Assembly (NCBI GenBank): GCA_035772405.1
Contig: JAYKKM010000080.1
Span: 4,684,501 to 4,748,500, forward strand
DNA: 64,000 nt
Origin: Chrysogorgia sp. JL179-B06
Taxonomy: Eukaryota; Cnidaria; Anthozoa; Scleralcyonacea; Chrysogorgiidae
Reading direction: 5' to 3'
Part shown: piece by piece, positions 22,988 through 35,426 of the stretch
Numbering within the stretch: position 1 is the stretch's first letter
How the letters are laid out: every line of letters begins with the position of its first letter
Notes under the pieces: generated by a model
Databases searched by the model: none
Told to the model about the DNA's origin: nothing
The model's input: the letters and a program-made list of their open reading frames with translations, nothing else
Translations under genes and position numbers: made by a program

Positions 22988-25394
22988 TACAACTTATAAG
23001 TTGTATTTGAATTTGAATTTATTGAATTCGTCATACAATCGTTAAATAATAATAAATAAAGGAGTGTAATGACAGGAGGAAGAAACAGGACTTGCGTCCC
23101 AATTGAAATCCAACTCCTAAAATACGATAGTAATAAATATCGTTATAAATCTATAATCTAGCTAACATATAATTAAAGTATTTAAAAAGCTAACAACTGA
23201 GAAGAGGTACTAAGCAGCAATATGTTGACATATTAGCGTCGGCATAACTATGGAGGCTGATAGGAAGAAAGTTTATCTTTGCAAAAAGCATGCAAGATAT
23301 TTCTAAAGCATTTTAAATTTGGAGCACATTTAAGGTTTTGAGGAAGATTGTTCCACAAGGTAATAGTTCTAGGGAAGAAGGAAGATCTAAAATAGTTTTG
23401 TTTATGGTGCGTTATGGCACAGTAATTGTTATTGTTGGAATAGCGGGTATTGTGTTGGTGGCAGACGGGTTTAAAATATTTGTTGAAGGTATAGTATCGA
23501 TCAAGCCGGCTCTGTGTTTGAATAAAAGGATTAGATCGCTAATTCTCGTCTGAATTCAAGTGGGAGCACGTTTAGGAGAGCAAGTCTATCCGTATAAGAA
23601 GTTTCACGAGTAGGATAATTTAGTATAAACTTGGTGTCACGGCGTTGTACATTTTCAACAAGGCGACGATGTTTCACTGTGGAAGGAAACCAAACGTTGG
23701 AAGCGTATTCGAGTTTAGGTCTAACAAGAGTACAGTATAGAAGTTTCCTTGTGTCAATGTCAGAAATGGCCCACCCACAAACACGCTTTATCAGGCCGAG
23801 CTTTTTGTTCGACGAGGCGTATGTGGATTCGATGTGTTTTTTCCACGTGAGATCGCTTGACACAATAATTCCAAGATCAGTAATGTGTTGAACATGTTCC
23901 AGAGGTTGAGCATCAAGATAGTAATCATACTCATAATCCATATTGACATGCTTTTTCCTGGATATGTGTAGTACCTTGTACTTGGACGCATTAAACGCCA
24001 TGTCCCAGTCTAAGCTCCACTTTTGAAGACACTCAAGATCGAGCTGAAGGGAGTGGTATGAGCTGACAGAGGCGACAGGTCGGAAGAGCTTCGTATCGTC
24101 AGCAAATAGAGCGATATCGGAACCCGCTTGAAGATAATTAGGCATATCGTTTACGTATACGAGGAATAACAAGGGTCCAAGAATAGATCCCTGAGGAACG
24201 CCAGAAGTCACAGGGAGCCAGTCTGAGGAGGTGCCATCTAGAATAACACGTTGGTGTCTATCTGTCAGATAGCTTCCAAACCATTGCAGGATTGAGCCCG
24301 AAATACCAAAATGCGCAAGCTTGTTCAAGAGCAGATGGTGAGAGACCCTGTCAAACGCCTTCGATAAATCTAGGTAGATAGTGTCGACTTCTTCCCCACT
24401 TGCCAAAGAATCCAGGATGACATTATACACTTCCAGGAGTTGCGTTACAGTGGATCTGCCTTTAATGAAACCATGCTGAAGATGGAAGAGAGCAGGGGAC
24501 AGATGGGGACAACAGTGGTTGAACACACAGCGCTCCAGGATTTTCGAGATAGAACATAGCAGTGAAATGGGCCTGTAATTCGCGGCAAGCGAAGGGTCGT
24601 CCTTCTTAAATACTGGTGTAATATTAGCATATTTCCAGTTAACAGGAAACAAAGCCAGGGAAAGTGACATGTTAAACAAGCGGCAGAGGGAAGGAGCTAT
24701 CTCCTTAGCTGTAGTCTTTAGAAGCATCGCCGGGATACCGTCTGGGCCACAGGCCTTTTTGGGGTCCAGATTTTCCAAAACTTTACGCACTTCGGTGACC
24801 GATAGATGAATAGAGGTCAACAACTTGCTTGATGTTAAAGGAGGGACAACGTTCGATGTGGACGATGTAGAAGAGACAAAGACTGAATGAAAAAAGCTAT
24901 TTAGAATGTTAGCTTTTTTAAAGCTGTCGGTAATGAATGTCTGGCCTTCCCGGAGAAAGTTAGGAGAGTTGTTTTGATTAGTGGCGGATTTTACAAAAGA
25001 CCAAAATCGTTTTGGAGTATCAATAAGAGATTGTTTAAGCTTAAGAGCATGTTCCTTCTTTTTAATAATTATCATCTCTTTTATTGAGGCGCCTAAGGCC
25101 TTGAAATTTGAGCGAGTCTTTGACCAAACCTGATTTTTTGGTCTTGTTTCTTTGGATATTTTTTTTCTTAATCAAATTCAACAGCTCGGTATCTAACCAT
25201 GGATGGTCGTAAGTGTTCCTATTATTTCTTTTTGGAACGTGCGCATCTATTGCTGATAGAAACAGGTCGCACCAATACGAAAGCGTGACATCGATATCAT
25301 CGGAAGCAAAACACAGGTCCCAAGGGACGTTCCTGAGTAGCTCTTTGGCACCCTCCCAGTCGGCGTTTTTGTAGTTGTAAGCTTACAACTTATA
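22988..25394 (-). mobile_element. 5'-truncated CR1/Jockey-type LINE with 11-bp TSD
   Basis: The element body is 22999-25383. TACAACTTATA occurs at 22988-22998 and 25384-25394, the expected target duplication. On the minus strand the 5' piece (25383-25090) encodes NADWEGAKELLRNVPWDLCF and a later NTYDHPWLDTELLNLIKKKN, the linker between endonuclease and RT, followed by a frameshift to the RT frame. The 3' UTR ends in a worn AATTCAAATT tail. The endonuclease part is absent. It lies between the two host gene models. Confidence 0.88.
23531..25075 (-). CDS. LINE reverse transcriptase (ORF2 fragment)
   Basis: 514 codons. RT motifs in order: ACGPDGIPAMLLK (~108-120), NYRPISLL (~166), YLDLSKAFDRVSHH (234-247), SGVPQGSILGPLLF (291-304), and the catalytic ALFADDTKLF with FADD at 324-327. 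These are followed by the CR1/Jockey-type C-terminal block with LLYCTLVRPKLEYAS. The frame breaks just after EFRRELAI, and the remaining ~100 residues continue in other frames with stops. Role: target-primed reverse transcription. Inactive as it stands, given truncation and frameshifts. The first Met is not a true start. Confidence 0.85.
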   Translation of the reverse strand: MIIIKKKEHALKLKQSLIDTPKRFWSFVKSATNQNNSPNFLREGQTFITDSFKKANILNSFFHSVFVSSTSSTSNVVPPLTSSKLLTSIHLSVTEVRKVLENLDPKKACGPDGIPAMLLKTTAKEIAPSLCRLFNMSLSLALFPVNWKYANITPVFKKDDPSLAANYRPISLLCSISKILERCVFNHCCPHLSPALFHLQHGFIKGRSTVTQLLEVYNVILDSLASGEEVDTIYLDLSKAFDRVSHHLLLNKLAHFGISGSILQWFGSYLTDRHQRVILDGTSSDWLPVTSGVPQGSILGPLLFLVYVNDMPNYLQAGSDIALFADDTKLFRPVASVSSYHSLQLDLECLQKWSLDWDMAFNASKYKVLHISRKKHVNMDYEYDYYLDAQPLEHVQHITDLGIIVSSDLTWKKHIESTYASSNKKLGLIKRVCGWAISDIDTRKLLYCTLVRPKLEYASNVWFPSTVKHRRLVENVQRRDTKFILNYPTRETSYTDRLALLNVLPLEFRRELAI

Positions 25395-26075
25395 TATACC
25401 TATACTTATATATACATTATGCTTCTTTCGACACCATTCACTTCTGATCCAATATTTCAAATTTCAAAATTTTTGGCCTCCTTTCTCAGGTCACAAACTA
25501 GCCGGTTTCTCAATGAATCTTTTAAATTTGCACCGAATGTACAGGGTTCAGTGTTTCTTTAATTTAGCTACACAACAGGAAATACTTTCTACAGTACTTC
25601 ATGTTATTGCGCTCGTGAGAGTGAAAGCGTTCGGCGATAACTGGAGGTTTAGGTGAAAGATGTTTTGTAAGATTAAAACAATATATTTAAACGACTTACT
25701 GGAGGATTTTCCCGGCAGACCTAACAGCGAAGGGAACTAGCGCGTGCTTTCCTCGACCTCATTGGAGATGAAATATTGTTCTTCTATCTCGACGTATGAG
25801 GTTCATCCGATCTTTCCGATCGTAGCCATCCTCGTCGCCAATTGTGATGTAATGGACTGGTTAAGAGACTCATACATCATCATTTTAATCGGATTAATCA
25901 ATTTTTTAAATTTTTATTGAGAAGAGAAATAAACCACATTTTAAATTAATCCACGAAATTCTGATAAAGAAAATTAAAACAGATTGCACCAATTCTTCAA
26001 GCAGAACGTCCATTACAATTGACTCCACTACAATTTACATTACAGAAATATTGTTTTGCTTTCCATTTGAAATAG

Positions 26076-26150
26076 GAAAAGAAAAAGAACAGAAAGTGAA
26101 AGGAATGTTAATTACTGAAATCAAGGATCCAGGGATGGAAATCCAAGAAG
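26076..26150 (+). CDS. Duplicated exon type B, copy 1
   Basis: A 75-bp exon with both borders in phase 1. Acceptor TTTCCATTTGAAATAG|, donor CAAGAAG|gtaaaa. It reads (x)KEKEQKVKGMLITEIKDPGM then EIQE(G). A homologous intron follows (TCGAATGGTGGTGATACTAATGG). Function unknown: short, acidic and lysine-rich, no domain recognised. See the exon-array finding. Confidence 0.6.
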
Positions 26151-26506
26151 GTAAAAGTATTCGAATGGTGGTGATACTAATGGTGATGGCTAATGGTGAT
26201 ACTAATGGCATTATAACAGTGTTGCTGTATATAAATTAGCAGTGATGCTGTGTATAAAATTCGATGTATATGATGTCAATGTCTGGAGAGAATGTAGTGC
26301 GGACGTATGATAATTTATGCAAACTCGTGGTATATCAGGAGATCTTTCTCAATAAAAAGTTTTCTCTCTCGAACGGGTGGTACCACATTTATTCAGCACT
26401 AAAACGAATGTAATCAAGCTTCCTAATGTAAACAAAATACTAGAACTCACTATTATACGGTAAGTCAATAATAGTGTACACTTTTTATGTCTTCCATTAG
26501 AAATAG

Positions 26507-26581
26507 ACATAGTAAAAGCTAAGAAAGAGGAAAGAATGATAATCACTGAAATCAAAGCACCGGGAATGGAAATCCAACAAG
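26507..26581 (+). CDS. Duplicated exon type B, copy 2
   Basis: 75 bp, phase 1-1. Acceptor TTCCATTAGAAATAG|, donor CAACAAG|gtacgt. Reads DIVKAKKEERMIITEIKAPG then MEIQQ(G). Intron on both sides is homologous to copies 1 and 3. Confidence 0.62.
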
Positions 26582-27236
26582 GTACGTAAAAGTGATCGAA
26601 TGGTCATGATCGTTATGGCGATGATGATGATGTTAATGTAGATAATAATTATGGAATGATAACATGCAGTAATGCTGTATATAATGTACATCGTCGAGCT
26701 ATAGCTCGGAAATTTACAAGTCTAATTCGAAATCGAACCCAAGCTAGTGGATTGCCGGTAAAACAATCTATCCATTGGGTGATTGAGATTGAGCTATGCG
26801 AACAGATCGAATATTATTTCTTAATGTGGTTGAATGTGGGATAAGGTGCAATATAATGACGTTGCTGACAATATATAGTTGTCAAGGTAACAATTGTAGT
26901 GATGGTGCTGATAATTAGCATAGTGTTCGTTTATGACAATTATGGCACATCATCAAATGAAGTATTGTTTGCCAAACTTTTACTTTTCACTGTAGTTTGT
27001 TGGAAGGGAATAAAAAATGTACACTCATCTCTCCCATATTTGTTATTCAATTTATCAAATTCTGTTAAAGAAAAGAGCGTATTGCACGCATTCTTCAAGC
27101 AAAAAGTCTATCTTATCATGGCAGTGAATGTAGTCAAGCTTCCAAATGTAAACAAAATACTAGATATGACTACAATATGCAGTGTCAGAGACAGTTTACA
27201 CAAGATAATTTTGTTTTTGTTTTCCATTGGAAATAG

Positions 27237-27317
27237 ATATTAATGAAAAAGATCAGCAAGAGAAAGGAAGTATGGTAATTACTGAAATCAAAAGACCAGG
27301 GATGGAGATTCAACCAG
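27237..27317 (+). CDS. Duplicated exon type B, copy 3
   Basis: 81 bp, phase 1-1. Acceptor TTTCCATTGGAAATAG|, donor CAACCAG|gtacgt. Reads DINEKDQQEKGSMVITEIKR then PGMEIQP(G). A worn type A exon (RIARILQAKSLSYHG-like) lies about 150 bp upstream with its GT donor changed to GC. Confidence 0.65.
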
Positions 27318-27950
27318 GTACGTAAAGTAATCGAATGGTGATGATAGTAATGGCGATGATGATGGTAATTGTGATAATAATAGTAATAGGAAAATAAAAT
27401 GAAGAGTGGCTGTATAGAAAGCATATCGTCGAACGATAAGATAGAGACAACAATTTCCAAGACCAATTGGAAATCGAACTTGATAATGACGATGATGACA
27501 ATATATGTCAAGATGACAATAATAGTGATGGTGTTGATAATTATCATGGTGATGGTTTATTATAATTATGACACGTTAAAAATAATAACTTGTTTTAATA
27601 ATTATATAACATACATTAATACCTATATGAAGAGACTATCTAATTACATTACACTTACTTTAAGAGATGGTAAATTATTAAAAACTACAAATATATAAAC
27701 TATCACATTTATTAATAATAAATTATAATAAGTTCCAAAGGTATTTCAAAAAATTCCGACTGCGTCCACATTTAAGCGAATGTCCTCAAACATTCCCGCT
27801 TCGTTTCGTTTCTTGAATGGCATTCTTGAGCCTCTCGCACTTAGGTGACAGATCGGATAATCTCAAAGGATAGTCCTGTTTGTAGCCAAGCTATAACGAT
27901 AGCATAGTGTTCCCCATTCTTTCTTGTTATTGTTTCGTCAATGTTTTAAA
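27318..27950. other. Intron with GAT/AAT-rich sequence
   Basis: GATGATGATGGTAATTGTGATAATAATAG-like simple sequence follows each type B exon and so is part of the duplicated unit. The remainder is unrecognised. Confidence 0.4.
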
Positions 27951-28139
27951 AATATAGAACAAAAACAACAGGCGTAAAAGACCCCTGGCAGTGCTGACAT
28001 TCGAAAGCAAGACAAGGGCAACGTGACAGCACATCAGCGTTGTTGTGGTCTCTACCAGGCAGATGAATTACAATAAAGTCATATTGCTGCAGATTTTGTA
28101 GTCATCGTGCTAACTCATGCCCTTGAACATTTTAACCCT

Positions 28140-28590
28140 ATCCAGACTATCTACATTTTAACCCTATCTGGAATCTGCACGCGGGCAATATCTCCAAAAC
28201 TATTAGATGTATGACAATGAAATTTTTACAAGTTGATTGCATGATAACACTGAATATATGTTGCAATTTTGTTTCATGGCAATAAACTGTGACGTCATTA
28301 TGACGTCATCAGCCAAAAAATACGGATTTGAAGCAGTTTCAAAAAAGGTTTTTTTTCAGGATCATTTTTATTGTTCTGTTAACGTACATAAGTTATTATG
28401 TCAATTAATAGATTTATCTTAATCGATGTTCTCATTTTTATTTTTTCTATTATAATGAAAAATTTTTGTCGAAATTTCGTGTTAGTAGGTGTTCCGGAAT
28501 ACTCTGTAACTTTTTTTAAACCTAATATTTTTTCACCAGTTTTTCAGCCCATACTACCAATGCATAAGTAGGAAAAGTCGAAATTTTTTT
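28140..28590. other. Block interrupting the gypsy pol region
   Basis: Begins with duplicated ATTTTAACCCTATCxxGA units (28128-28170) and separates the RT remnant from the RNase H remnant. It is unrelated to pol in all frames I checked, so either a small insertion or a replacement. Contains a TGACGTCATxATGACGTCA pair near 28290-28308. Confidence 0.4.
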
Positions 28591-28882
28591 TTTAGCTTCA
28601 GATGAGCATCCCTTAATCGTCGGAATACTTCGTGTAGACGATTAAGCTCATCGCTGAAGGACTGCGCGTGGATGATGATGTCATCTGAGCACACCAAACA
28701 TATCAGTCAATGAGAGATCCATTAGAACCTGCTCCATTAGCCTTTCAAAAGTTGCAGGAGCATATAGCTAAGACCAAACTGCATAACAAGGAACTGCCAC
28801 AGCCCTTCTCCTGTTGTGAACGCTGTTTTCTATTTATCTGCCTCATCCATTTCCACCTGCCAATATCAGCTACTTGAAGGCT

Positions 28883-29830
28883 CTATGATCCCTTCATCTC
28901 TTTAATAGCATTTGATGCTTTCTCTCGCTTAGCCAAAGGAGGGATTCTGGTCGGTTGTCGTATTAGTGGGCCTATTTCCACGTCTATCATATGTGTAATC
29001 AGTCCGGTCCTGCCCAGATCGTTCTTATCCTTTGAGAACACGTCCTGGAATTGTAGCAAAAGGTTTGTCAATTTTTCCTGCTGGTCCTTGTTTAGATTTC
29101 CATTACTTCTGTTATACAAATCAAGCAGATGAAGTAGGACAACTGTATCTGTGACTGGTACGACGGTTGCTGTTTGTTCCCTTTTCATGTTCACGGCGCA
29201 TTCCACTGGCTCAAAGTTAGCGATTTCTGCCCCTTTCTTTATGCAACGAACCTTATCGGATAAGTTCAAGACTCGTATAGAAAGACTCCCGGGTGATCGT
29301 GCATCAACTAATGTTCTCCCACTAAGATGCTTTGGGACGCTACTCCTTCCTGAAGTGGTCCAACACTTCCCCATGACTCAGGTACATCACAATTCAGAGA
29401 TCGATAAATTACAGCTTCGCATCGTGGAGGAATTTCTACCGTTTCTTTGACTACCACTCTGCTACAACGGGGTTGGTTGATACATCTAATAGGGACCAAG
29501 GGGATATCCCTGGAGCCAATCTGAAGCGTTGCGCCTGCAATGTCTACATGACAATCTACATGACAATCAAAAAAAAAATTAAGACAAAGTATACAAAGAT
29601 CTGTAATGTTAGCAAGCCACACCTCCTGGTCGGTCTCAAAGTCGCCCAACCTAAATTTCAAATTGGAACGGTCAATTACAAGTGCGTTCTCTCCGGTAAT
29701 AGTCCGTAAGCAGCTTTACACAGGAATAACCTTTTCCTTCACGTTTGCTTCTTTGATAATATCCGGTCTCACGATTGTTATGTTTGAACCAGTATCAATT
29801 AGAAACTGACACGTTACATCCTTAATTTCT
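28883..29830 (-). pseudogene. gypsy protease and protease-RT linker, frameshifted
   Basis: From about 29830: LSVDGEIKDVTCQFLIDTGS then N, containing the retropepsin active-site triad D-T-G. Next comes FRLGDFETDQEVWLANITDL, the second half of the protease, where an inserted CHVD repeat and a FFF run mark damage. The linker has QFQDVFSKDKNDLGRT, LITHMIDVEIG and IRQPTRIPPLAKRE, typical of the start of Ty3/gypsy RT. The frames at 29661-29308 and 29374-28883 overlap with a shift, so it is not translatable as one protein. Confidence 0.8.
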
Positions 29831-30040
29831 CCGTCAACTGAGAGTTGTAACTGTCTCCAAATTCCAACATTGTTCCAGTTTTAAGCTTGGAGTTTTCCTT
29901 GTCTCTGTCGTTGCTAAGATTTCTCTCCGACCCAAGATTTGGCAAGTTTCCCGTTATCTTATCTTTTTGTAAACGTTCACCTTGTTTTGGACTTTCGTCA
30001 GCACGAGGTGGGGTATTCAGAGGGTAATTTCTTCTGTACT

Positions 30041-32148
30041 GGTCTGGGCCAGAGGAGGTGCGAAGGTCGTCCCGGCATGCATTGCGCTTTGTTTTCTTCG
30101 TATTTGCTCTGGCGTAAAGTTGGCGGACAAAATATATAGTTTTTCAGTGGTGCTTTTTTGTTCCAAAACCTGTGTTTTAAAAGGTAAGCTTTCTATATGA
30201 TGTTTTTAGTTTAATCCAACAGATGTTGCTCTGGGTTTTTTGTCGTAGCATACTTGTTTCGGATCAATAAACAATTGTTTTGTTGATGCCTTCACGGGTC
30301 ACAAAATTTTGCTGTAAAGTGATAAGCGAATATGTGTACTTATTTAACGAAATGCGAACGCAAACACAACACTGGATAGGTTATTATATCAAGCTGAAAA
30401 TTCTCTTTCAGTTAATAGTAAAAAATTTCTTGTTGCTCCATGAACTTAATTACAGTTAGACGTTGAAAAACCACTATTTTTCAATTTGCGAGAAAATCGT
30501 ACTCGCATAACACATCTCTGTTCCGCCATAAAAAGTCGGCTTTGGAACTGCATACTGTCCGTATTTTGCGAGAGTTGAGTTCATCCTCTCCCCATTGTCC
30601 GTGTTTAATAACAATAGTCAATAATCCAAGTTGTTTTGTGCGTGGCTCCTTTAAGATTTATTTACTTCTTTACTCCACAGTACCCCATGACATAGCATTT
30701 GTTGTTGTAAAATACAGAGAATTTAATGGGATTGGTATCTTTTATGTTTTCAGGTTCATGCTCATTTTTAATTTCGACAGAAAGTTTCCTCAGAGGCCTT
30801 GTCCATGAAAAAAGAGCCTTTTGGTAAAATGTTTTAGGCCGGGTCTCAAGCACAGGCTTTACAGTAGTAGATGGGGAATTCAGAATATTAAAGTTGCATA
30901 GCAGAATTGCCTCTATTGCTTGATTTGTACTTCTGAGATCTTTTAAATTAAAGAATTAATACATTTTTAAAGCTGCTGTGTATTACATTTGAAATAAAAT
31001 TACAATGATATTACAGCCACAAGTCTACATAACAAGTTGGGGCCCGGGGAGAACATGCCCCCCAGTTCATACGCCTGTGGAAATTTAATTTCTAAGTAGT
31101 CAGACAATTTTCCTGACCCTTTGACAAAGGCAAGAAACTGTAGGTTATACCAACAGTGATTTTTCAAAACAGTTAAGTGCTATTAAGAGTCCAAAATGTT
31201 GTTGTTGATACACATAATACTAGAGATGTACAATGATGTACAATTTGAGGTTTATTGTCAATGCCTTTATATATGGAGCTTTTCCAAAAGGTCTCCATTA
31301 CCATCTACAACAAAGGTCTAGATGTTTGGAGTGGTCTAACAATAAACTGCTGAATAGGTAATTGTAATAATATTAAATACCTGTATGAACTCACTCTGAA
31401 AATTCCATACAAAAATGTCAAATATATCCCATATTACAATTTACAAAGAAAGCTTGATTTTTTAAAGTTTGATTTTAATAGTCTATTGATTGGTCCATAG
31501 TCTATTGAATAGTTAATATTGAAATTTTATTGAGGGGGCTTATAAAGGAAATAACTTTGAAACAATGAAATCTAAAAACATAGCACATTTAAAATTTGAA
31601 ATGTAAAATCAAGAATGTTAATACTCGATTATAAAAGCTATAAAAATCGTTATGATATATCTCAATCCTAACATTAAGTCGTATAAATAATAAAAAGTAA
31701 GGATAACTATTCAAGATTTTTAAACTTGGTTAGTTTGAGCACCAAAAACAGAAAAACTATCTCTGTTGTCAGATGACTCAGATGTACTGTTACAAGTTAA
31801 CTATTACTACACTTATATTTGATATTTACAAATATCAAGCTTAGAAATCTGATCGTGAATATAGCGGTATCTTTAAAACCGTATACATGACAAACCACAC
31901 GGAATATTAAACGTTAAAGTGTTGCTTGGGAATACAATGAATATAAAGAAGTTCGTGTGAGCGAAAAACAGAAGTGTTCTTGCCATGAACAGTCTTATAC
32001 CACGAACGGTTTTCAAACCGCCATTTTAAAACCATGTTCGCTTCCCAAAGGTTCGTTGAACAATGAAGAATTTCCGGCGGGAAATCGATAATATGTATCA
32101 AGCGCGATGCATTTTGGGAAGACCTTCGTACCTCCTCTGGGTCTGGGC
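30041..32148. mobile_element. Non-autonomous DNA transposon, 2090 bp, 9-bp TSD, inside gypsy
   Basis: The element is 30050-32139. The ends are inverted CAGAGGAGGTxCGAAGGTC (one mismatch in 19), with weaker inverted similarity continuing (TCCC...ATGCATxGCGCTT). The target duplication GGTCTGGGC is at 30041-30049 and 32140-32148. Removing the element and one duplication rejoins the gypsy linker in frame across CWRCDSPD and RRNYP, which confirms the borders. No transposase frame is inside. The 9-bp duplication suggests a Mutator-like family; this element's termini differ from the 3.5-kb MITE. Confidence 0.88.
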
Positions 32149-32214
32149 TGTCACATCTCCAACAACCGACCCTGTAATTCCTTCCCGTTTGTCGGCGTGC
32201 ACCAACAGCTGCCA

Positions 32215-33031
32215 TTACATCATCCAAGAACCATCGTAACAACTTCTCCATCGTAACGACTTCTCTTCTTTTTGCAAAATTGGCGGTATTTCTCCATTTG
32301 AGCTAATTGCAGACTGCTGCATGTCATCCTTTCTTGGCCTGAATCCAACGAATTTCGTCTCCCGGGACGTTCTGTATAGTCCGTTTTCAAGTTGAAAATA
32401 CTGTAATTCTAGTGCTAGCTCCAGTGCACGCTGTAATGTCTTCGGCCTTTCTTGCTTAATCCTGAGTCGCATTTCTGGCAATGCATCTACAAATTGATCT
32501 CGACTCAACACGTTTTGCAATCTGCTGGGGCATCGGGATATGCTAATCGACCCAATCGCTCTAGATCTTCAGCTAATGCTGCCAGATTTTCTTCTTTCTA
32601 CCTTACTCTATGTTTAAAGCGAACCCGTGATAACTCGTGTTATGCGCTGACCGTGTTATGCGCTGGCCCGCGTATCGGCTTTCTAAGGCAGCCACAGATG
32701 CCTGGTAATCTTGGCGGCGATCAGACGGCAGATTCCATTCCAGAAGAACATTCAACTCCGGTCCTTTCAAACTCGTAGCCAGCTGATACGCTGCATTCTG
32801 TTGATCGGAACAACTATTCAACTGCGCAGTAATTTCAAACTGATCGAAAAAATATTCCCAAAGGGAGTCGCCACCGTACGCAACCGGTCGCTGTGCGGGC
32901 CTTGAACTTTCCGCGAAATTACTGCTCTCCGCCGTAAATTGACTCGTTCTTGGTAATTTCGGTAATACTCTTGTGATTATCGCTGCTGGAAGAGTTTTGT
33001 ATTGAAAATTCCCCACTAGAGTTTGTAACAT
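32215..33031 (-). pseudogene. gypsy gag, frameshifted
   Basis: First frame 33031-32603 carries GGDSLWEYFFDQFEITAQLN and LKGPELNVLLEW, the capsid pattern of Ty3/gypsy gag. A middle part in another frame gives KEENLAALAEDLERLGRLAY. The last frame (32520-32215) gives RDQFVDALPEMRLRIKQERP and then LQRALELALELQ. The zinc-knuckle CWRC follows at about 32165. At least two frameshifts. Confidence 0.8.
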
Positions 33032-33289
33032 CGAGCGAGGTTTGTGAAGTTCCTTATCTAATTTAAAAACACGCGCTTTAAGTTATGCAAATCCTGAGCT
33101 GCTCGCTCGCTTTGTCTCTTACCTGGCATTCCTGGCGGGATCGCCAAATAGCTATCTTTATTTACTGCTTTTCAGTTTAATTTTAAAATGAACATACTAC
33201 AAAACTCACTCACATAAATATACACACTCCATGTCCCATGGACATTACTGTTAAAATAAGCAGACAAAATGTCATCGTTTGAGTTCATT

Positions 33290-33558
<269 letters not shown>

Positions 33559-33639
33559 GTAAAATAATCCAAAGCATGGATGATCTCCCAGAAGTAGAGT
33601 GCTCAATACAAGGTTGTTGCCGTGTAGAGCATGATATAT

Positions 33640-34409
<770 letters not shown>

Positions 34410-34517
34410 TAACTAATAGATACTATACCGAATCGTATATAACATCGTAATATGAGCCATCCGTTTTATAGATTAATCCTAATTCAAATTTCCTAAGCAT
34501 TTAAAATCAGTTGCAAT

Positions 34518-34575
34518 ATTCACCTGATGAGTGTGGTAGGCTCTGCTTGCCATACGAAACAGATTTGTAGTGAAT
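34518..34575 (+). ncRNA. Hammerhead ribozyme of the Penelope-like element
   Basis: Stem I is AUUCAC (34518-34523) with GUGAAU (34570-34575). Core CUGAUGA is 34524-34530. Stem II is GUGUGG (34531-34536) with CCAUAC (34550-34555), six pairs including one G-U. GAAA is 34556-34559. Stem III is CA (34560-34561) with UG (34566-34567) around loop GAUU. The cleavage triplet GUA ends at 34569. All catalytic positions are intact. It lies just downstream of the GIY-YIG fragment, where such elements are known to carry it. Confidence 0.88.
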
Positions 34576-34694
34576 TAAAGTTTTAATGAAGTAACTCGAG
34601 TTTGTACTTTATTTTGTTTTACTATTTCGCTCTGCTTCGGTATTGAGCACTTTATCGTCTACTGTATATGATTTTGAACTTGACACTTTTATTT

Positions 34695-34894
<200 letters not shown>

Positions 34895-34940
34895 ATATAA
34901 GAAGTGAACCTTCTTCCACCAAAGTTAAAAAACATGTCCA

Positions 34941-35051
34941 AATTGATCAAGATAACTTTTAAAAACTTTAATCTACGTTTCGGGGCTTCTTGACAAAGGG
35001 GCAGCGCCCCGAAACGTAGATTAAAGTTTTTAAAAGTTATCTTGATCAATT
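34941..35051. mobile_element. Palindromic Penelope-type terminus with worn hammerhead core
   Basis: The arms AATTGATCAAGATAACTTTT...CTACGTTTCGGGGC and inverse are separated by a short loop. The right arm has TTGACAA, stem GGGGC/GCCCC around AGC, then GAAAC. TTGACAA differs from CUGACGA by C-to-T and CG-to-CA changes, as CpG-type decay would give. Stem III and the cleavage triplet are not convincing. Confidence 0.45.
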
Positions 35052-35088
<37 letters not shown>

Positions 35089-35090
<2 letters not shown>

Positions 35091-35418
35091 GTAATATTTG
35101 GCATTTCACGCGATCAAACTACATGTTGAAAGGATTTATGGTGAAGGAAAATTTCGAGTGTTGGAATACATACATTTTGAGACCAAACCGGGACCAGTTG
35201 CGAAAAATGCAACTTCAAGGCCTTCCGGCTGTTGTCAGAGCACTGCACTAGCATCGCAGGTTTGCGGGTTCAATTCCAGCCGGAAGGCCTTGAAGTTGCA
35301 TTTTTCGCAACTGATCCCGGTTTGGTCTAAAATGTATGTATTCCAACACTCGAAATTTTCCTTCACCATAAATCCTTTCAACATGTAGTTTGATCGAGTG
35401 AAATGCCAAATATTACCT
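35089..35418. mobile_element. Foldback SINE: two inverted SINE tails around one tRNA-like core
   Basis: Arms 35089-35230 and 35277-35418 are near-identical inverses (outer ends AGGTAATATTTGGCATTTCA). Between them is a tRNA-like piece (GTCAGAGCACTGCACTAGCA, then GCGGGTTCAATTCC as B box). The SINE tail runs GGCCTTGAAGTTGCATTTTT, CGCAACTGxTCCCGGTTTGG, then to the AAATCCTTTCAACATGTAG end. Confidence 0.8.
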
Positions 35419-35426
35419 ATAATAAT

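Noticed and set aside
30542..30808. 88-codon plus-strand frame inside the 2.09-kb transposon
   Set aside because: No transposase motif and no conservation evidence available.
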